A stretch of DNA of 64,000 nucleotides from Thermomonas alba (GCF_022419205.1 NZ_JAJOZU010000001.1:62001-126000); one strand, 5' to 3'; shown: positions 48,316-58,756, counted from the stretch's first letter. Numbers and translations are program-made. Notes: generated by a model not told the origin, from the sequence alone.

Positions 48316-49175
48316 GATTCCCGGCATGGATGGCGGCGGTGGTCGCCGCGCTGGTGCTGCTGATGGGGTCGGTGTTCGTGGTCAACGAAGGCCATTCCGC
48401 GATCGTGCTCAACCTGGGGCGCGTCAGCCGCGTGGGGCTCGGGCCGGGGCTGCACTTCAAGTGGCCGCTGGTGGAGAGCGTGCGCGTGTTCGACCAGCGC
48501 CTGCAGGTGCTGCCGGCCGAGCCGGAGCGCTATTTGACCTCCGAGCGCAAGGACGTCAGCGTGGACTTCTTCGCGATCGGCAGGATCGAAGACCCGCGCG
48601 CGTTCTACCGCGCCACCGGCGGCGACGAATCGGCGGCGGTGGATCGCCTGGCGCCGATCATCAAGGACGCGCTGCGCAACGAGATCAACGCGCGCACCCT
48701 GCAGCAGGCGGTGTCCGGCGACCGCACCGAGATCGTCAAGAGCCAGCTGGCAGTGATCAACAAGGGCGCCGCCACCCTCGGCGTCCGCATCCTAGACCTG
48801 CGCATCAAGCAGCTGGATCTGCCTACCGATAGCCGGGTGATCGAGGACGTCTACAACCGCATGCGCGCGCAGCGCCAGCAGGTGGCCAGCCGTCTGCGCG
48901 CCGAAGGCGAAGAGCAGGCCAACGAGATTCGCGCCGGCGCCGACCGCGACCAGCAGGTGATCCTGGCGGAGGCCGAGCGCGATGCGCAGAAACTGCGCGG
49001 CGAGGGCGATGCCGAGGCGGCCCGCATCTATGCCGAAGCGGCCAGCCGCGATCCGGGGTTCTACGCCTTCCAGCGCAGCCTGGAGGCGTACCGCAAGGCC
49101 CTCGCGGATGGCGAGAGCGTGATCGTGCTGGATCGCAACGACCCCTTCCTGCAGTACCTGCGCGGCGAGCGCTGA
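48312..49175 (+). CDS. hflC: FtsH regulator HflC (SPFH protein)
   Basis: A 287-residue partner of HflK: one N-terminal helix (WMAAVVAALVLLMGSVFVVN), the SPFH domain (VLNLGRVSRVGLGPGLHFKWPL), ILDLRIKQLDLPTDSRVIEDVYNRM in parts and a helical tail (GDAEAARIYAEAASRDPGFYAFQRSLEAY). Coupled to hflK by overlap. The DUF2065 gene follows after three bases. Confidence 0.97.
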   Translation: MRFPAWMAAVVAALVLLMGSVFVVNEGHSAIVLNLGRVSRVGLGPGLHFKWPLVESVRVFDQRLQVLPAEPERYLTSERKDVSVDFFAIGRIEDPRAFYRATGGDESAAVDRLAPIIKDALRNEINARTLQQAVSGDRTEIVKSQLAVINKGAATLGVRILDLRIKQLDLPTDSRVIEDVYNRMRAQRQQVASRLRAEGEEQANEIRAGADRDQQVILAEAERDAQKLRGEGDAEAARIYAEAASRDPGFYAFQRSLEAYRKALADGESVIVLDRNDPFLQYLRGER

Positions 49176-49178
49176 GCA

Positions 49179-49367
49179 ATGGCCGACCTGTGGGCCGCGC
49201 TGTGTCTGGTGGCAGTGCTGGAAGGCCTGTTCCTGTTCGCCGCTCCCGGCGCCTGGAAGCGCACCGCCGCGCGCATGCTGGAACTGAGCGACGAGCAGGT
49301 GCGGCGCGTGGGCGGGGTGATCTTGATGCTCGGGCTGATTGCCCTGTGGCTGGTGCGCGGCGCTTGA
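49179..49367 (+). CDS. DUF2065 small membrane protein
   Basis: A 62-residue protein with two helices (LWAALCLVAVLEGLFLFAAPG and VGGVILMLGLIALWLV) and a basic loop between (KRTAARMLELSDEQVRR). DUF2065 proteins nearly always follow hflC. Their function is not known; membership in the FtsH-HflKC complex is a reasonable guess. In many gammaproteobacteria purA comes next; here recC does. Confidence 0.9.
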   Translation: MADLWAALCLVAVLEGLFLFAAPGAWKRTAARMLELSDEQVRRVGGVILMLGLIALWLVRGA

Positions 49368-49446
49368 TCCGCAGGTGCGGGCGTGCGTCTCAGCCCGTGC
49401 GACGGGGATGGGCTTGAATGGAGCCGTGAGTGCAGGCAAGCGCGAG

Positions 49447-52400
49447 ATGACCGAAGACCACCCCGACGCTGGCTTGATCCTGTTCCGCGCCAGTCGACTG
49501 GAGGCGTTGCTGGAACCCTTGCAGGCACTGCTCGCGCAGACCCGGCCGGCGCATCCACTGGCGCCACAGACAGTGATCGCCGCGCACCCGGGCATGAAGC
49601 AGTGGCTGACCGGCGCCCTGGCGCGCAAGGCAGGCTCCGGCGGGATCGTGGCCAATCTCGATGTGTTGCTGCCCAGCGCCTGGCTGGATGCGCTATCGAA
49701 CGCGCTGCTCGGTGAGCGTGCGATCGCGCTGCCGCGCTACCGCCGGATGCACCTACGCTGGACATTGCACGCCCTGCTGGGGGAGCCCGCCCGGTTCGGC
49801 GTGCGCGATTCGCGGCTGCGCGCCTATCTGCAGGCAGATGCCGGCGAGGATGAGCGCGCGCTGCGGCGCTTTCAGCTGGCCGACCGCCTGGCCCGGGTGT
49901 TTTCACAATATTTGGTGTATCGCAGCGATTGGCTGCTGGCTTGGGAGGCGGGCAAGTCCTGCTACGCCACCGCAGGGCGCAAGCAGGATGCGCTGCGCGC
50001 GCTGGAAGCAGAGTGCCTGGCGCCGCTGTGGCAGGCCGTGGCCGGCGCCTTGGGCGAGCACCGCGCGCGTCTGGTGGAGGCGATGGTCGGGGCCTTGCGA
50101 GCCGGCAACGGGGCGCTCGAGCCGCTGCATGTGTTCGGCTTGTCGCATTTGCCGCCCGCCGAGCTCGCGGTGCTGCGCGCCTATGCGCGCCGCGCGCCGG
50201 TGTTCCTGTACGTGCCGGATCCCTGCCGCGAGTACTGGGGAGGGCTGCACCGGTCCGAGGGCGGCTGGCCGGCGGTAGCGGCGTGGCAAGCCTTTCGTGA
50301 TGAGGAACAGGCCCGTTTCGACGATCCCGACGCACTCGACTGGCGCGATCAGGGCCATCCGCTGCTGGCGCGCTGGGGACGTTTGGGGCAGCACTTTTTC
50401 GCCATGCTGGTGGAAGAAGGTGACGTGCGCGAAGACATCCGGCACTGGGGCGACACCGAGGACGCTGTGCCGCGTGATCGCCTGGCGCGGCTGCAGGAGA
50501 GCATTCGCCGGCTGCAACCCGATCTGCTGCGGGAAGATGCGGCCGATCCCGCCGCCGCTGCCGATGCCAGCCTGCGCATCCACCTCTGCCATACCCGCCT
50601 GCGCGAGCTGGAAGTGCTGCGCGATGCGCTGCTGGATGCGATCGACAAGGACGGCGTGCGCCCCGGCGACATCGTGGTGATGGCGCCGGACATCCAGGCC
50701 TATTTGCCCTTGATTCCCGCGGTATTCGGCGAGCCCGGCTCTGCCCAGGAGCGGCGGCTGCCCTATCACCTGGCGGATGTGCCGGTGGCGCGCAGCCACC
50801 GGTTGTTCGCGCTGCTGCAAACGCTGCTCGACATGGGCGCATCCCGCATGACCGCGCCAGAGGTGGCGGATCTGCTGAGCGTGAAGGAGGTGCGAGCCGC
50901 GCTGGCCCTGGAGGCCGATGATGCCCAGGTGCTGATCGACTGGTTGCGCGAAAGCCGGGTGGCGTGGGCGCTGGATGGCGCGCACAAGCAGGCGCTGGGG
51001 CTGCCGGCGCGCGCCGAGCACAGTTTTGCCTGGGCCATGGATCGCCTGCTCGCCGGCTACCTGATGGCGGATGCCGCGAGCAGCGCCGATCCGGAGGCGG
51101 TGCAGTTGGCGGACGGCACCCGCCTGCTGCCGCTGGCCGGGATCGAGGGGCCGTCTGCAGCCGCGCTCGGCAGCCTCGACCGCCTGCTGTGCGAACTGCA
51201 GGCCTGGCGCGCCGTGGCCGAGGTCGAGCAGCCGGCCAGCCGTTGGGCCGTGTGGCTGCGCGAGCGCCTCGACGCGCTGGTGCGGATCGACCCCGACGAT
51301 GCCGGGGCGCGCGCCGCGCTGTCGGCGCTGCATCGTGCCATTGCCAATCTCGCGGCGGAACCGGCGCGCAATGGCGAGGATCCGCCGCTGCGGCTGGCGG
51401 TGGTGCGCGAGGTGCTGCAGGACGCGCTGGCGGCCGTTCCCGAGCGCCAGCGCTTCCTGCTGGGCGGGATCACCTTCTGCGGCATGGTGCCGCAGCGTGC
51501 GATCCCGTTCGACGTGGTGTGCGTGCTGGGACTGGACGAAGGCGCGTTCCCGCGGCGGGTGGCCGACGGCGGCATCGATCTGATGGCGCGCCTGCCGCGG
51601 ATCGGCGACCGCGACGTGCAAAGCGACGATCGCTACCTGTTTCTGGAAACGGTGATGTCGGCGCGCAAGCGCCTGCATCTGTCCTATATCGGCCAGGGCG
51701 TGCGCGATGGCAAGCCGCGCAACCCGGCTGCGCCGCTGGCGGAGTTGATGGCGGAACTCGACGCACGCTGCGGTCTCGATCCGGAAAACGGCGAGGCCGT
51801 GCGGCCGTGGCAGGTGAAGCATCCGCTGCAGCCGTTCGATGCACGCTATTTCGATGGTCGCCATCCGGCGCTGTTTTCCTATTCCTCGGCGTTCGCGCGC
51901 ATGCACGGCGAGGGGAGGGCGCGGCTGCCGCGCCTGCGCGACGGCGATCAGCCGGCTCCCGAGCCGCTGCCGGATCCGCTGCCGCTGGCGATGCTGGAAA
52001 AGTTTTTCAAGGATCCGGCCAAGGCGCTGCTGAAGGATCAGCTGCAGGTGTCGCTGGATGCGCTCGATGACGAGGCGCGGCTGGCGGAGGAGGAGCCGCT
52101 GAATGAGATTGCCCGCATCCATGCGGTGGCGCGCAAGGTCTTCCTGCAGCAGGTGCTGCCGCGCCGCTGCGCCGATCCGGATTGGATCTGGGACCAGCGT
52201 CCGCCGGCATGGGTGGAACTCGGCGGCCTGCTGCCGCCGGGCGTCGCCGGCGCGCAGATTTGGGCAGATGAGGTCGCGGCAGTGGAGGCGCTGTGGCAGC
52301 GCGCGCAGGCCACCGGCCGCTTCGATGCGCGCAGCCAGCAAGGCCCGCGCACGCTCCACCTGGACGTACCGGTGTGGCTGCCAGGTGATGAGGGGGGCAC

Positions 52401-53124
52401 CGACGGCATGCCGCGGCGTCTTATCGGAACCCTGCGCGACGTATTCCCGCTGGCAGGATCGGAAAACGGGTTGCAGGTGGTGTTTGCCTATCCTGCGCCG
52501 AACGATCAGAAAACCCGTTTGCAGGATCACAAAAGCGCATTGAGCTTCAAGCAGCGCGTGCCGGCGTTCCTGCATTGGGCCTTGCTGCGTCTTCACAACT
52601 CGGGTGATGGCGAGGCGGCGCCGGCACCGGTGCGGCTGACGTTGCTGCTGGATGGCGAACCGGTGTTCGTCACCCGCATCAATGCCTGGGACGAGGCCTA
52701 CTGCGCAGCCGATGCGGACACGCGCGCCGGCCTGAGCGCGGATCTCAGGCGCCGTGTGCGCGGATTGATCGCGGTGCTGCGCAGCTGGCGCGACGGACGC
52801 TCGTGGCTGTATCCACAGACCGGCTGGAAGGCAGCCCACGCTGCGATTTCGGATCCACATCGCACCGCTGCTGCCATGGCGGCGAAAAAAGAATGGGTCA
52901 GGGACTTCGGCGAAGGTCGAGGCGAGCGCGATCACGCCCCCGGCTATGCGCGACTGCTCGAAGGCGATCTGATCTTCGGTGAGCACGCAAGCGATCCGGA
53001 CGCCACTGCGTTGCAGGCGCTGCTGGATGACGCCCGCCAGGTCATCTCATTGATCGCGCTGGATGAGGTAGCGACACGCGAAAACACCCGGATGGATGCG
53101 AACGCATGCGAGGAACGGGCATGA
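49447..53124 (+). CDS. recC: Exodeoxyribonuclease V subunit gamma (RecC)
   Basis: A 1225-residue subunit of RecBCD that recognises Chi and splits the DNA strands. The N-terminal part has TVIAAHPGMKQWLTGALARK and VFGLSHLPPAELAVLRAYA, the middle has the dead-helicase region (HLCHTRLRELEVLRDALLD, DIVVMAPDIQAYLPLIPAVFG, FCGMVPQRAIPFDVVCVLGLDEGAFPR in parts), and the C-terminal nuclease-like fold lacks catalytic residues as in RecC. The ATG at 49447 is chosen; ATG 49408 is also in frame. The stop overlaps recB (ATGA). Confidence 0.95.
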   Translation: MTEDHPDAGLILFRASRLEALLEPLQALLAQTRPAHPLAPQTVIAAHPGMKQWLTGALARKAGSGGIVANLDVLLPSAWLDALSNALLGERAIALPRYRRMHLRWTLHALLGEPARFGVRDSRLRAYLQADAGEDERALRRFQLADRLARVFSQYLVYRSDWLLAWEAGKSCYATAGRKQDALRALEAECLAPLWQAVAGALGEHRARLVEAMVGALRAGNGALEPLHVFGLSHLPPAELAVLRAYARRAPVFLYVPDPCREYWGGLHRSEGGWPAVAAWQAFRDEEQARFDDPDALDWRDQGHPLLARWGRLGQHFFAMLVEEGDVREDIRHWGDTEDAVPRDRLARLQESIRRLQPDLLREDAADPAAAADASLRIHLCHTRLRELEVLRDALLDAIDKDGVRPGDIVVMAPDIQAYLPLIPAVFGEPGSAQERRLPYHLADVPVARSHRLFALLQTLLDMGASRMTAPEVADLLSVKEVRAALALEADDAQVLIDWLRESRVAWALDGAHKQALGLPARAEHSFAWAMDRLLAGYLMADAASSADPEAVQLADGTRLLPLAGIEGPSAAALGSLDRLLCELQAWRAVAEVEQPASRWAVWLRERLDALVRIDPDDAGARAALSALHRAIANLAAEPARNGEDPPLRLAVVREVLQDALAAVPERQRFLLGGITFCGMVPQRAIPFDVVCVLGLDEGAFPRRVADGGIDLMARLPRIGDRDVQSDDRYLFLETVMSARKRLHLSYIGQGVRDGKPRNPAAPLAELMAELDARCGLDPENGEAVRPWQVKHPLQPFDARYFDGRHPALFSYSSAFARMHGEGRARLPRLRDGDQPAPEPLPDPLPLAMLEKFFKDPAKALLKDQLQVSLDALDDEARLAEEEPLNEIARIHAVARKVFLQQVLPRRCADPDWIWDQRPPAWVELGGLLPPGVAGAQIWADEVAAVEALWQRAQATGRFDARSQQGPRTLHLDVPVWLPGDEGGTDGMPRRLIGTLRDVFPLAGSENGLQVVFAYPAPNDQKTRLQDHKSALSFKQRVPAFLHWALLRLHNSGDGEAAPAPVRLTLLLDGEPVFVTRINAWDEAYCAADADTRAGLSADLRRRVRGLIAVLRSWRDGRSWLYPQTGWKAAHAAISDPHRTAAAMAAKKEWVRDFGEGRGERDHAPGYARLLEGDLIFGEHASDPDATALQALLDDARQVISLIALDEVATRENTRMDANACEERA

Positions 53125-56100
53125 GTGGGCAGGTGATGCCGCCGCAGGACTGGACTTGCCTGCCGCTGACCGAGGGCGGACGCAGCCTGGTCGAAGCCAG
53201 CGCCGGCACCGGCAAAACCTGGACCATCGCGGCGCTCTACCTGCGCCTGCTGCTGGAGCGACAGCTGTCCCCGCGCCAGATCGTGGTCAGCACCTTCACC
53301 AATGCTGCCGCAGCGGAACTGGGCGATCGCCTGCGTGCCAAGCTGCGCTGGGCGATCGCGGAAGCCTGGTCGTATCGTGAGGATGCGCCGGATGACGCGG
53401 CCGAACGCTCCGACAGGCTTTGGCTGCGCGCGCGCTGGCGGCGCGACCAGCAGGCGATCGCGACGGATGTCAAGCGCTTGCAGGCCGCATTGACGGAGCT
53501 CGACGGCGCGCCGATCGGCACTTTGCACAGGCTGTGCTCGCGCATCCTTGCCGAGCATCCGGTGGCCGCTGGGGCCGCGTTCCGCAACCGCGAGCTCGTC
53601 GATGGCAAAGCGCTGCAGGCAGCGCTGGCAAAAGATCTGTGGCGGGTGATTTCGCAGGGCGAGGACACCGATGAGCTGGTCGCGCTCGCGCGCGCGACCG
53701 ATATCACGCTCAAGAAGCTCGATCGCTATATCCCCATCCTGCTACATCCAGACGCAGTGGTGGAGCCAGTCGATCCGGCGACCATCACAACGATCATCGC
53801 CGGCGTGGTGGGGGATGTCCGTGCCTGGATTGCCAATGTGCGCGCGGTGCAGGCTTCCGATGGCCTGGTCGATCACAGGCGCCGGCTGCCGAAAGCTTGG
53901 TATGCGCTCGCCGATGCGCTGGAGGCCGAGGATGGAGATGTCCTCGGCGTGCTGAAGGAGTACCGGAAGGATCTGCTCCAGGCTTCCTTGCGGGAGGGTA
54001 TCAACAAGGCCGGTCAGACCGATCCGCTGGTGCTCGGGCTGGTTCAGCGATCCGCGGGAATCGTCGAGTCCATCGATCTGGTGACCCAGGATCGCGCCAG
54101 CCATGTGCCGCTGCGGCGCTTCCTCGCCGCTGCCCAGCGCTGGTGCCGCAAAACCCTGCAGGCCCGTCTGGAGGCGGCCAATCAGCTCAGCTTCGACCAG
54201 CTGCTGGTCGCAGTGCGCGCCGCGCTGGCCCCGCGCGACGGGCAGCGGGCGCTGGCGGATGCGCTGTTCGCGGTTTGGCCGGTGGCGCTGGTGGACGAGT
54301 TCCAGGATACCGATCCAGTGCAGTTCGGCATCCTGGATGCGATCTACCGGGACGCGGACGGCGCCCCGCGCGGCCGGCTGGTGATGATCGGCGATCCGAA
54401 GCAGGCGATCTACCGGTTTCGCGGCGGCGACGTGCAGGCTTACGAACGCGCGAAAGCGGATGTCCCGATCGCCGATCGCCTGAGTCTTGGGGTCAACCAC
54501 CGCTCGAGCCGCGCCTATGTCGAGGCGGTCAACCAGTTCTATGAAGCCACCGGCCTCACACTGGGGCCGGAAACATCGGACACGCCGATCCGCTACGCGC
54601 GGGTCGAGGCCAGTAGCCGGCGCGACGATGCGCCGTTGTGCTGCGGCCCAGATGCAAAGCCAGTAACCCGCCCACTGGTGCTGCACCGGATCGATCCGGA
54701 GATCGCGCCGTCCGATCTCGAGGCCCATGCCCTGCGCGCCTGCGCAAAGCAGATCGTGCAGGCGCTGTCAGAGCAGGGTTACCGTATCGGCAGCAGGCGC
54801 TTGCAGCCCGGCGACATCGCCGTCCTATTGCCGACCAACGGTCAGGTCGAGCGCTTGGCGGCGATACTCAAGGCGCACGGTGTGCCCTGCGTGATAAGCG
54901 CGCAGAAGAGCGTGTTCCAGACCGAGACCGCACGCGAGTTGCGGTTGATCTTGCACGCCGTGCTGAATGCGCACGATCCGCGCTGCCTGCGCGCTGCGCT
55001 GGCCACTCGCCTCTTGGGTGGAAGTCTGGCAAGCCTGCAGGCGCTGTCCCGAGATACTGCGGCATGGGATCGCCATTCCGGCGATTTCCATCGGCTGCAT
55101 GCCATGCTCGAGCGCGGCGGTCCGCTCGCGCTGGTGGCAGGGTTGCTGGAAAGGCATGCGCAGCGTCTGTTGGAGACGGTGCAGGGTGAGCGCATTCTCA
55201 CCGACCTGCGTCATCTCGGCGAGCTGTTGCAGGAGGCCTGGCAGCGCGATGGGAGTGGCGAGCGGCTCTTGGCCTGGTTCGCCGATCAAATGGAAAGCGA
55301 CGGCGAGGACAGCGACGCCGTCGACGCGCGCGCGCTGCGCCTGGAATCGGATGCCCAGCGGGTTCAGGTCATGACCCTGCATGCAAGCAAGGGGCTGGAG
55401 TTCGGCGTGGTGTTCCTGCCGCTGATGTGGAAGCACCGACGTTCCAGAGCCTCCGAGCAAGCACCACAGCTGCTGTCCAGCGCGGATGGCAGAGTCAACT
55501 ATCTGGTCGAAGACGAGGCCAGGGAGCTGGTCAGGCAGCAGGAGTACGAGGAGCGCTTCCGCGTCCTTTACGTGGCTCTGACGCGCGCCATCCATGCTTG
55601 CCATGTGTTCGTCCTGCCGGAACCCTGCAAGCCCAGTCCGCTTCTCATGGCGAAGGCGAAATCGCCGCGCGCCGCCGTTGCCGAGATGCAGAAAAACGAC
55701 GGCTTGACTCCGGTCATCCGCAAGGCGCGCTCCAGAGAGGTCGCCCTCAATGCGCTCTCACTCGAGGCGCTCGCACGCGGCCGGCCGGCGCGCTACATCG
55801 AGATTCGCCAGGGCTGGGACGTACCGAACCCGTCTGCATGGAGAGAGGAAACCCCCGACGTGAGCCTGCGCGCAGCGCGTCCTTTGCCGGCGCCGCTTTC
55901 TGGCCCGCTGCCGATGCTGCATAGCTTCACGACGCTCAATGGCGGCGCCGGCCATTCCACAGGTGCCGAGGCGAGCGCAGCGGAGGATGAGGTGCAAGCC
56001 GCGCCGGCGGATATCGAACAGAGCGTGCCGGTCTCTGACCTGGCCGCGGATGCCGGCGTGGACGCGGCCACGCACCCTGAGCTCGATGCGCTCTCCGCCA

Positions 56101-56843
56101 TTGCCGGCATCGAGTTCGGCAACGCCGTGCATGCGCTGTTCGAGCATCGTGCGCCGGGATGTCCTATCACGCCTGAAAACGTGCTCGCCACTCTGCAGGA
56201 GCACGGCATCCAGCTAGACCATGGCGCAATGCAGACGCTTTCCGTCGATCTCGCACGCCGGCTCCAGGCCGTACTGCAGACCCCGCTGGCCGACGTGGGC
56301 GGGCCGCGGCTGTGGGATCTGACCGCAGGGGACATGCGCGCCGAGCTGGAGTTCCACTATCTGCTTGATGGAGTGTCGCTGAGCGCGTTGCGCAAGGCGT
56401 GCGCCGAGCATGGCGAAGCCGAGCTCGTGCCCGCGCGCGAGCAGATGCTGGCAGGCCTGATGACCGGCAAGATCGACCTGGTGTTCGCCCATGGCGGCCG
56501 CTTCCACGTGCTCGACTACAAGGGCAACCGCCTCGGCGGCGGTCTGCGCGCCTCGCTCCAGGACTATGCGCCGCCCGCGCTGGAGATAGCGATGCGCACC
56601 AGTGGCTACCGGTTGCAGGCGTTGCTGTACACGGTCGCGCTCGAGCGCTATCTGCGCGCGCGTCTTGGCGATGCCTACCGCCGCGATCGTCATCTCGGTG
56701 ATTGCTGGTATCTGTTCATCCGTGCCGTTGGGCTGCGTCTACCCGACGGCACGCCCTGCGGCGTGTGGCGGCACCGCTTCGACGACGGGTTGCTGGATGC
56801 CGTCCAGCACGTGTTGGGGCTCGAATGGAAGGCGGTCGCATGA
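53121..56843 (+). CDS. recB: Exodeoxyribonuclease V subunit beta (RecB)
   Basis: A 1240-residue helicase-nuclease. Walker A (EASAGTGKTW), STFTNAAAAELGDRLR, Walker B (LVDEFQDTDPVQ), QAIYRFRGGDV, MTLHASKGLEFGVVFLPLMW and VALTRAIHACHVFV make the SF1A 3'-5' helicase. The C-terminal nuclease site is complete: Asp1119 (GKIDLVF), Asp1132 and Lys1134 (VLDYKGN), with the same spacing as in E. coli RecB. It joins RecC and RecD to process double-strand breaks. ATG at 53121 follows GAGGAACG. recC-recB-recD overlap at each junction, without the ptrA gene found between recC and recB in E. coli. Confidence 0.97.
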   Translation: MSGQVMPPQDWTCLPLTEGGRSLVEASAGTGKTWTIAALYLRLLLERQLSPRQIVVSTFTNAAAAELGDRLRAKLRWAIAEAWSYREDAPDDAAERSDRLWLRARWRRDQQAIATDVKRLQAALTELDGAPIGTLHRLCSRILAEHPVAAGAAFRNRELVDGKALQAALAKDLWRVISQGEDTDELVALARATDITLKKLDRYIPILLHPDAVVEPVDPATITTIIAGVVGDVRAWIANVRAVQASDGLVDHRRRLPKAWYALADALEAEDGDVLGVLKEYRKDLLQASLREGINKAGQTDPLVLGLVQRSAGIVESIDLVTQDRASHVPLRRFLAAAQRWCRKTLQARLEAANQLSFDQLLVAVRAALAPRDGQRALADALFAVWPVALVDEFQDTDPVQFGILDAIYRDADGAPRGRLVMIGDPKQAIYRFRGGDVQAYERAKADVPIADRLSLGVNHRSSRAYVEAVNQFYEATGLTLGPETSDTPIRYARVEASSRRDDAPLCCGPDAKPVTRPLVLHRIDPEIAPSDLEAHALRACAKQIVQALSEQGYRIGSRRLQPGDIAVLLPTNGQVERLAAILKAHGVPCVISAQKSVFQTETARELRLILHAVLNAHDPRCLRAALATRLLGGSLASLQALSRDTAAWDRHSGDFHRLHAMLERGGPLALVAGLLERHAQRLLETVQGERILTDLRHLGELLQEAWQRDGSGERLLAWFADQMESDGEDSDAVDARALRLESDAQRVQVMTLHASKGLEFGVVFLPLMWKHRRSRASEQAPQLLSSADGRVNYLVEDEARELVRQQEYEERFRVLYVALTRAIHACHVFVLPEPCKPSPLLMAKAKSPRAAVAEMQKNDGLTPVIRKARSREVALNALSLEALARGRPARYIEIRQGWDVPNPSAWREETPDVSLRAARPLPAPLSGPLPMLHSFTTLNGGAGHSTGAEASAAEDEVQAAPADIEQSVPVSDLAADAGVDAATHPELDALSAIAGIEFGNAVHALFEHRAPGCPITPENVLATLQEHGIQLDHGAMQTLSVDLARRLQAVLQTPLADVGGPRLWDLTAGDMRAELEFHYLLDGVSLSALRKACAEHGEAELVPAREQMLAGLMTGKIDLVFAHGGRFHVLDYKGNRLGGGLRASLQDYAPPALEIAMRTSGYRLQALLYTVALERYLRARLGDAYRRDRHLGDCWYLFIRAVGLRLPDGTPCGVWRHRFDDGLLDAVQHVLGLEWKAVA

Positions 56844-58702
56844 GCTTTCGGGTTGCTGGCGAGAGATTCGGTTTCACCTTGCCGCCACGTTGTGATGCGG
56901 TGCCCGATGGCTGGCGCGATCTCGATCGCGCGGTCTGGCGCTGGGTGCTGGCGCATGGTGGAGATGCCGCGACTGCATTGGCGGCAGGCTGGCTCAGTCA
57001 CGCGGAGGGTGAGGGACATAGCGCGCTGTCGCTGCGCCGGACTGGTCAAGACGGCCGGCCGCTGCTGGATGCGGCCCAGCGCGCGGCGCTGGCGTGCAGT
57101 CCGCTGGTGACGAATCTGGCACGAGGCGAGATTGCGCAGGATCGGCCGTTCGTGCTGGATGGCGATTCTCTGTACTTGCTGCGCAACTATCGGGCGGAAG
57201 TCTTCATAGCCGATGCGATCCGCGCCCGGCGTGCCGCTGCTCGCCCGCCACGTTGCCCGGTCACGCGCGGCGATTTGCGCGTGCTGTTCAATGGCAGCTG
57301 GCAGGATGGCGAAGAGCGCCAGCGTGCCGCCGTGTGCCAGGCGGTCGGGCGTCGCCTGATGATCTTGACCGGCGGGCCCGGCACCGGCAAAACCACCACG
57401 GTCCTACGCATGCTGCTCGCGCTATCGCGTGAGCATCACGCGCATACCGGAGCTCTGCCGCAACTCCGGATTGCCGCACCTACCGGCAAGGCCGCGCAGC
57501 GGCTGGCGGAATCCTTGCAGCAGGGTGTCGATCGTTTGCAGGCCGGCCTGCTGTCCGTCGGTCAGGACTGGCTGCCGCATCTGCAAGCCGTGCAGGCCAT
57601 CGAGGCGGCTACCGTGCACCGTCTGTTGGGCAGCCGCGGCCACCGCGGTGGCTACACCTATCATGCCGACGAACCGTTGCCGGCCGACATCGTGGTGGTG
57701 GACGAGGCTTCGATGCTCGATCTCGGCATGCTGCGCGCCTTGCTCGCGGCGTTGCGCGATGATGCCGTGCTGGTGCTGGTCGGCGATGCCGACCAGCTCA
57801 CCTCGGTCGGCACCGGCTCGGTGATGATGGACGTGGTGCAGGCGCTAGAGGCCGATCCGCGTGGCGATCTGGTGCGGCTGTCGCATTGCTTTCGCGCGGA
57901 TCGCGCGCTGGTGCCGATCAACGAGGCCGTGCGCTCGGGGGATGCGGCCGCGTTTGCGTCCGCCATCGCGGCAGCGGCGGTGCATCAGGTGCCGGATGTC
58001 GTCAGTCTGCGCCGCCGCGTCTTGGCCTGGGCGCGAGATCTGCAGACGACGTTGGCGCAGGCCGGAATCGCCACGCCGGTGGATGTGGGCGATCAGCAGG
58101 CACTGGCGGCGCGTCTGGCGGTGCTACGCCGGCAACAGCTGCTGTGCGCACTGCGCGAAGGCCCGTTTGGGGCAGTGCAGGTGGCCCAAGCGACCGCGGC
58201 GCGCTTGCGCACTTGGGACGCCTTGTCTCCGTGGGCGGACGGGCAGTGGTATCCAGGGCGCTGCGTGATGATCACCCGCAACGACCATGCTGCACGCCTC
58301 TACAACGGCGATGTCGGTATCTGCGTGCTGGTGCAGGAGGCGGGCACGTCACGTCTGCAGGTCGCGTTTGAGGGTGCGCAGGATCCGGGCGTGAGAGAGG
58401 CGGGATCATCCGCGTCCAGTGTCCGCCTGCTGGACCCGGGCGCCCTGCCTCCGCACGAGGACGCATTCGCCATCACGGTGCACAAGAGTCAGGGTTCCGA
58501 GTACGACCGCGTGGCAGTGCTGCTGCCGCCGGATCCGACCTCTCCCTTGCTGGTCCGGCAGCTGCTCTATACCGGCGTTTCCAGGGCCAAAACCGCGCTC
58601 GAGCTGTGGGCGATGCCAGAAGTCACGCAAAAAGCCCTGGCCACTGCCTTGGTCCGGCATGGCCAGTTGGCGCGCAGGATCACGGGCCCGCCTCGCGGGT
58701 AA
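56840..58702 (+). CDS. recD: Exodeoxyribonuclease V subunit alpha (RecD)
   Basis: A 620-residue SF1B 5'-3' helicase. Walker A (TGGPGTGKTTTV), IAAPTGKAAQRLAES, Walker B (VVVDEASMLDLGM), LVGDADQLTSVGTGSVMMDV and FAITVHKSQGSEYDRVAV plus LLYTGVSRAKTALELW are present. An N-terminal RecB-interacting domain covers about the first 130 residues. The start overlaps the recB stop (ATGA). It ends 54 bases before the convergent tRNA-Leu. Confidence 0.96.
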   Translation: MSFRVAGERFGFTLPPRCDAVPDGWRDLDRAVWRWVLAHGGDAATALAAGWLSHAEGEGHSALSLRRTGQDGRPLLDAAQRAALACSPLVTNLARGEIAQDRPFVLDGDSLYLLRNYRAEVFIADAIRARRAAARPPRCPVTRGDLRVLFNGSWQDGEERQRAAVCQAVGRRLMILTGGPGTGKTTTVLRMLLALSREHHAHTGALPQLRIAAPTGKAAQRLAESLQQGVDRLQAGLLSVGQDWLPHLQAVQAIEAATVHRLLGSRGHRGGYTYHADEPLPADIVVVDEASMLDLGMLRALLAALRDDAVLVLVGDADQLTSVGTGSVMMDVVQALEADPRGDLVRLSHCFRADRALVPINEAVRSGDAAAFASAIAAAAVHQVPDVVSLRRRVLAWARDLQTTLAQAGIATPVDVGDQQALAARLAVLRRQQLLCALREGPFGAVQVAQATAARLRTWDALSPWADGQWYPGRCVMITRNDHAARLYNGDVGICVLVQEAGTSRLQVAFEGAQDPGVREAGSSASSVRLLDPGALPPHEDAFAITVHKSQGSEYDRVAVLLPPDPTSPLLVRQLLYTGVSRAKTALELWAMPEVTQKALATALVRHGQLARRITGPPRG

Positions 58703-58756
58703 GGGCGGCGTCGGCATCCGGCGGCCAGGTGGCGTGTGGCCGGAGGCGCGGAAGGC

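Noticed and set aside
49903-52986. A 1027-codon open frame antisense to recC
   Set aside because: No family motif and a shadow-like composition; recC on the plus strand is certain.
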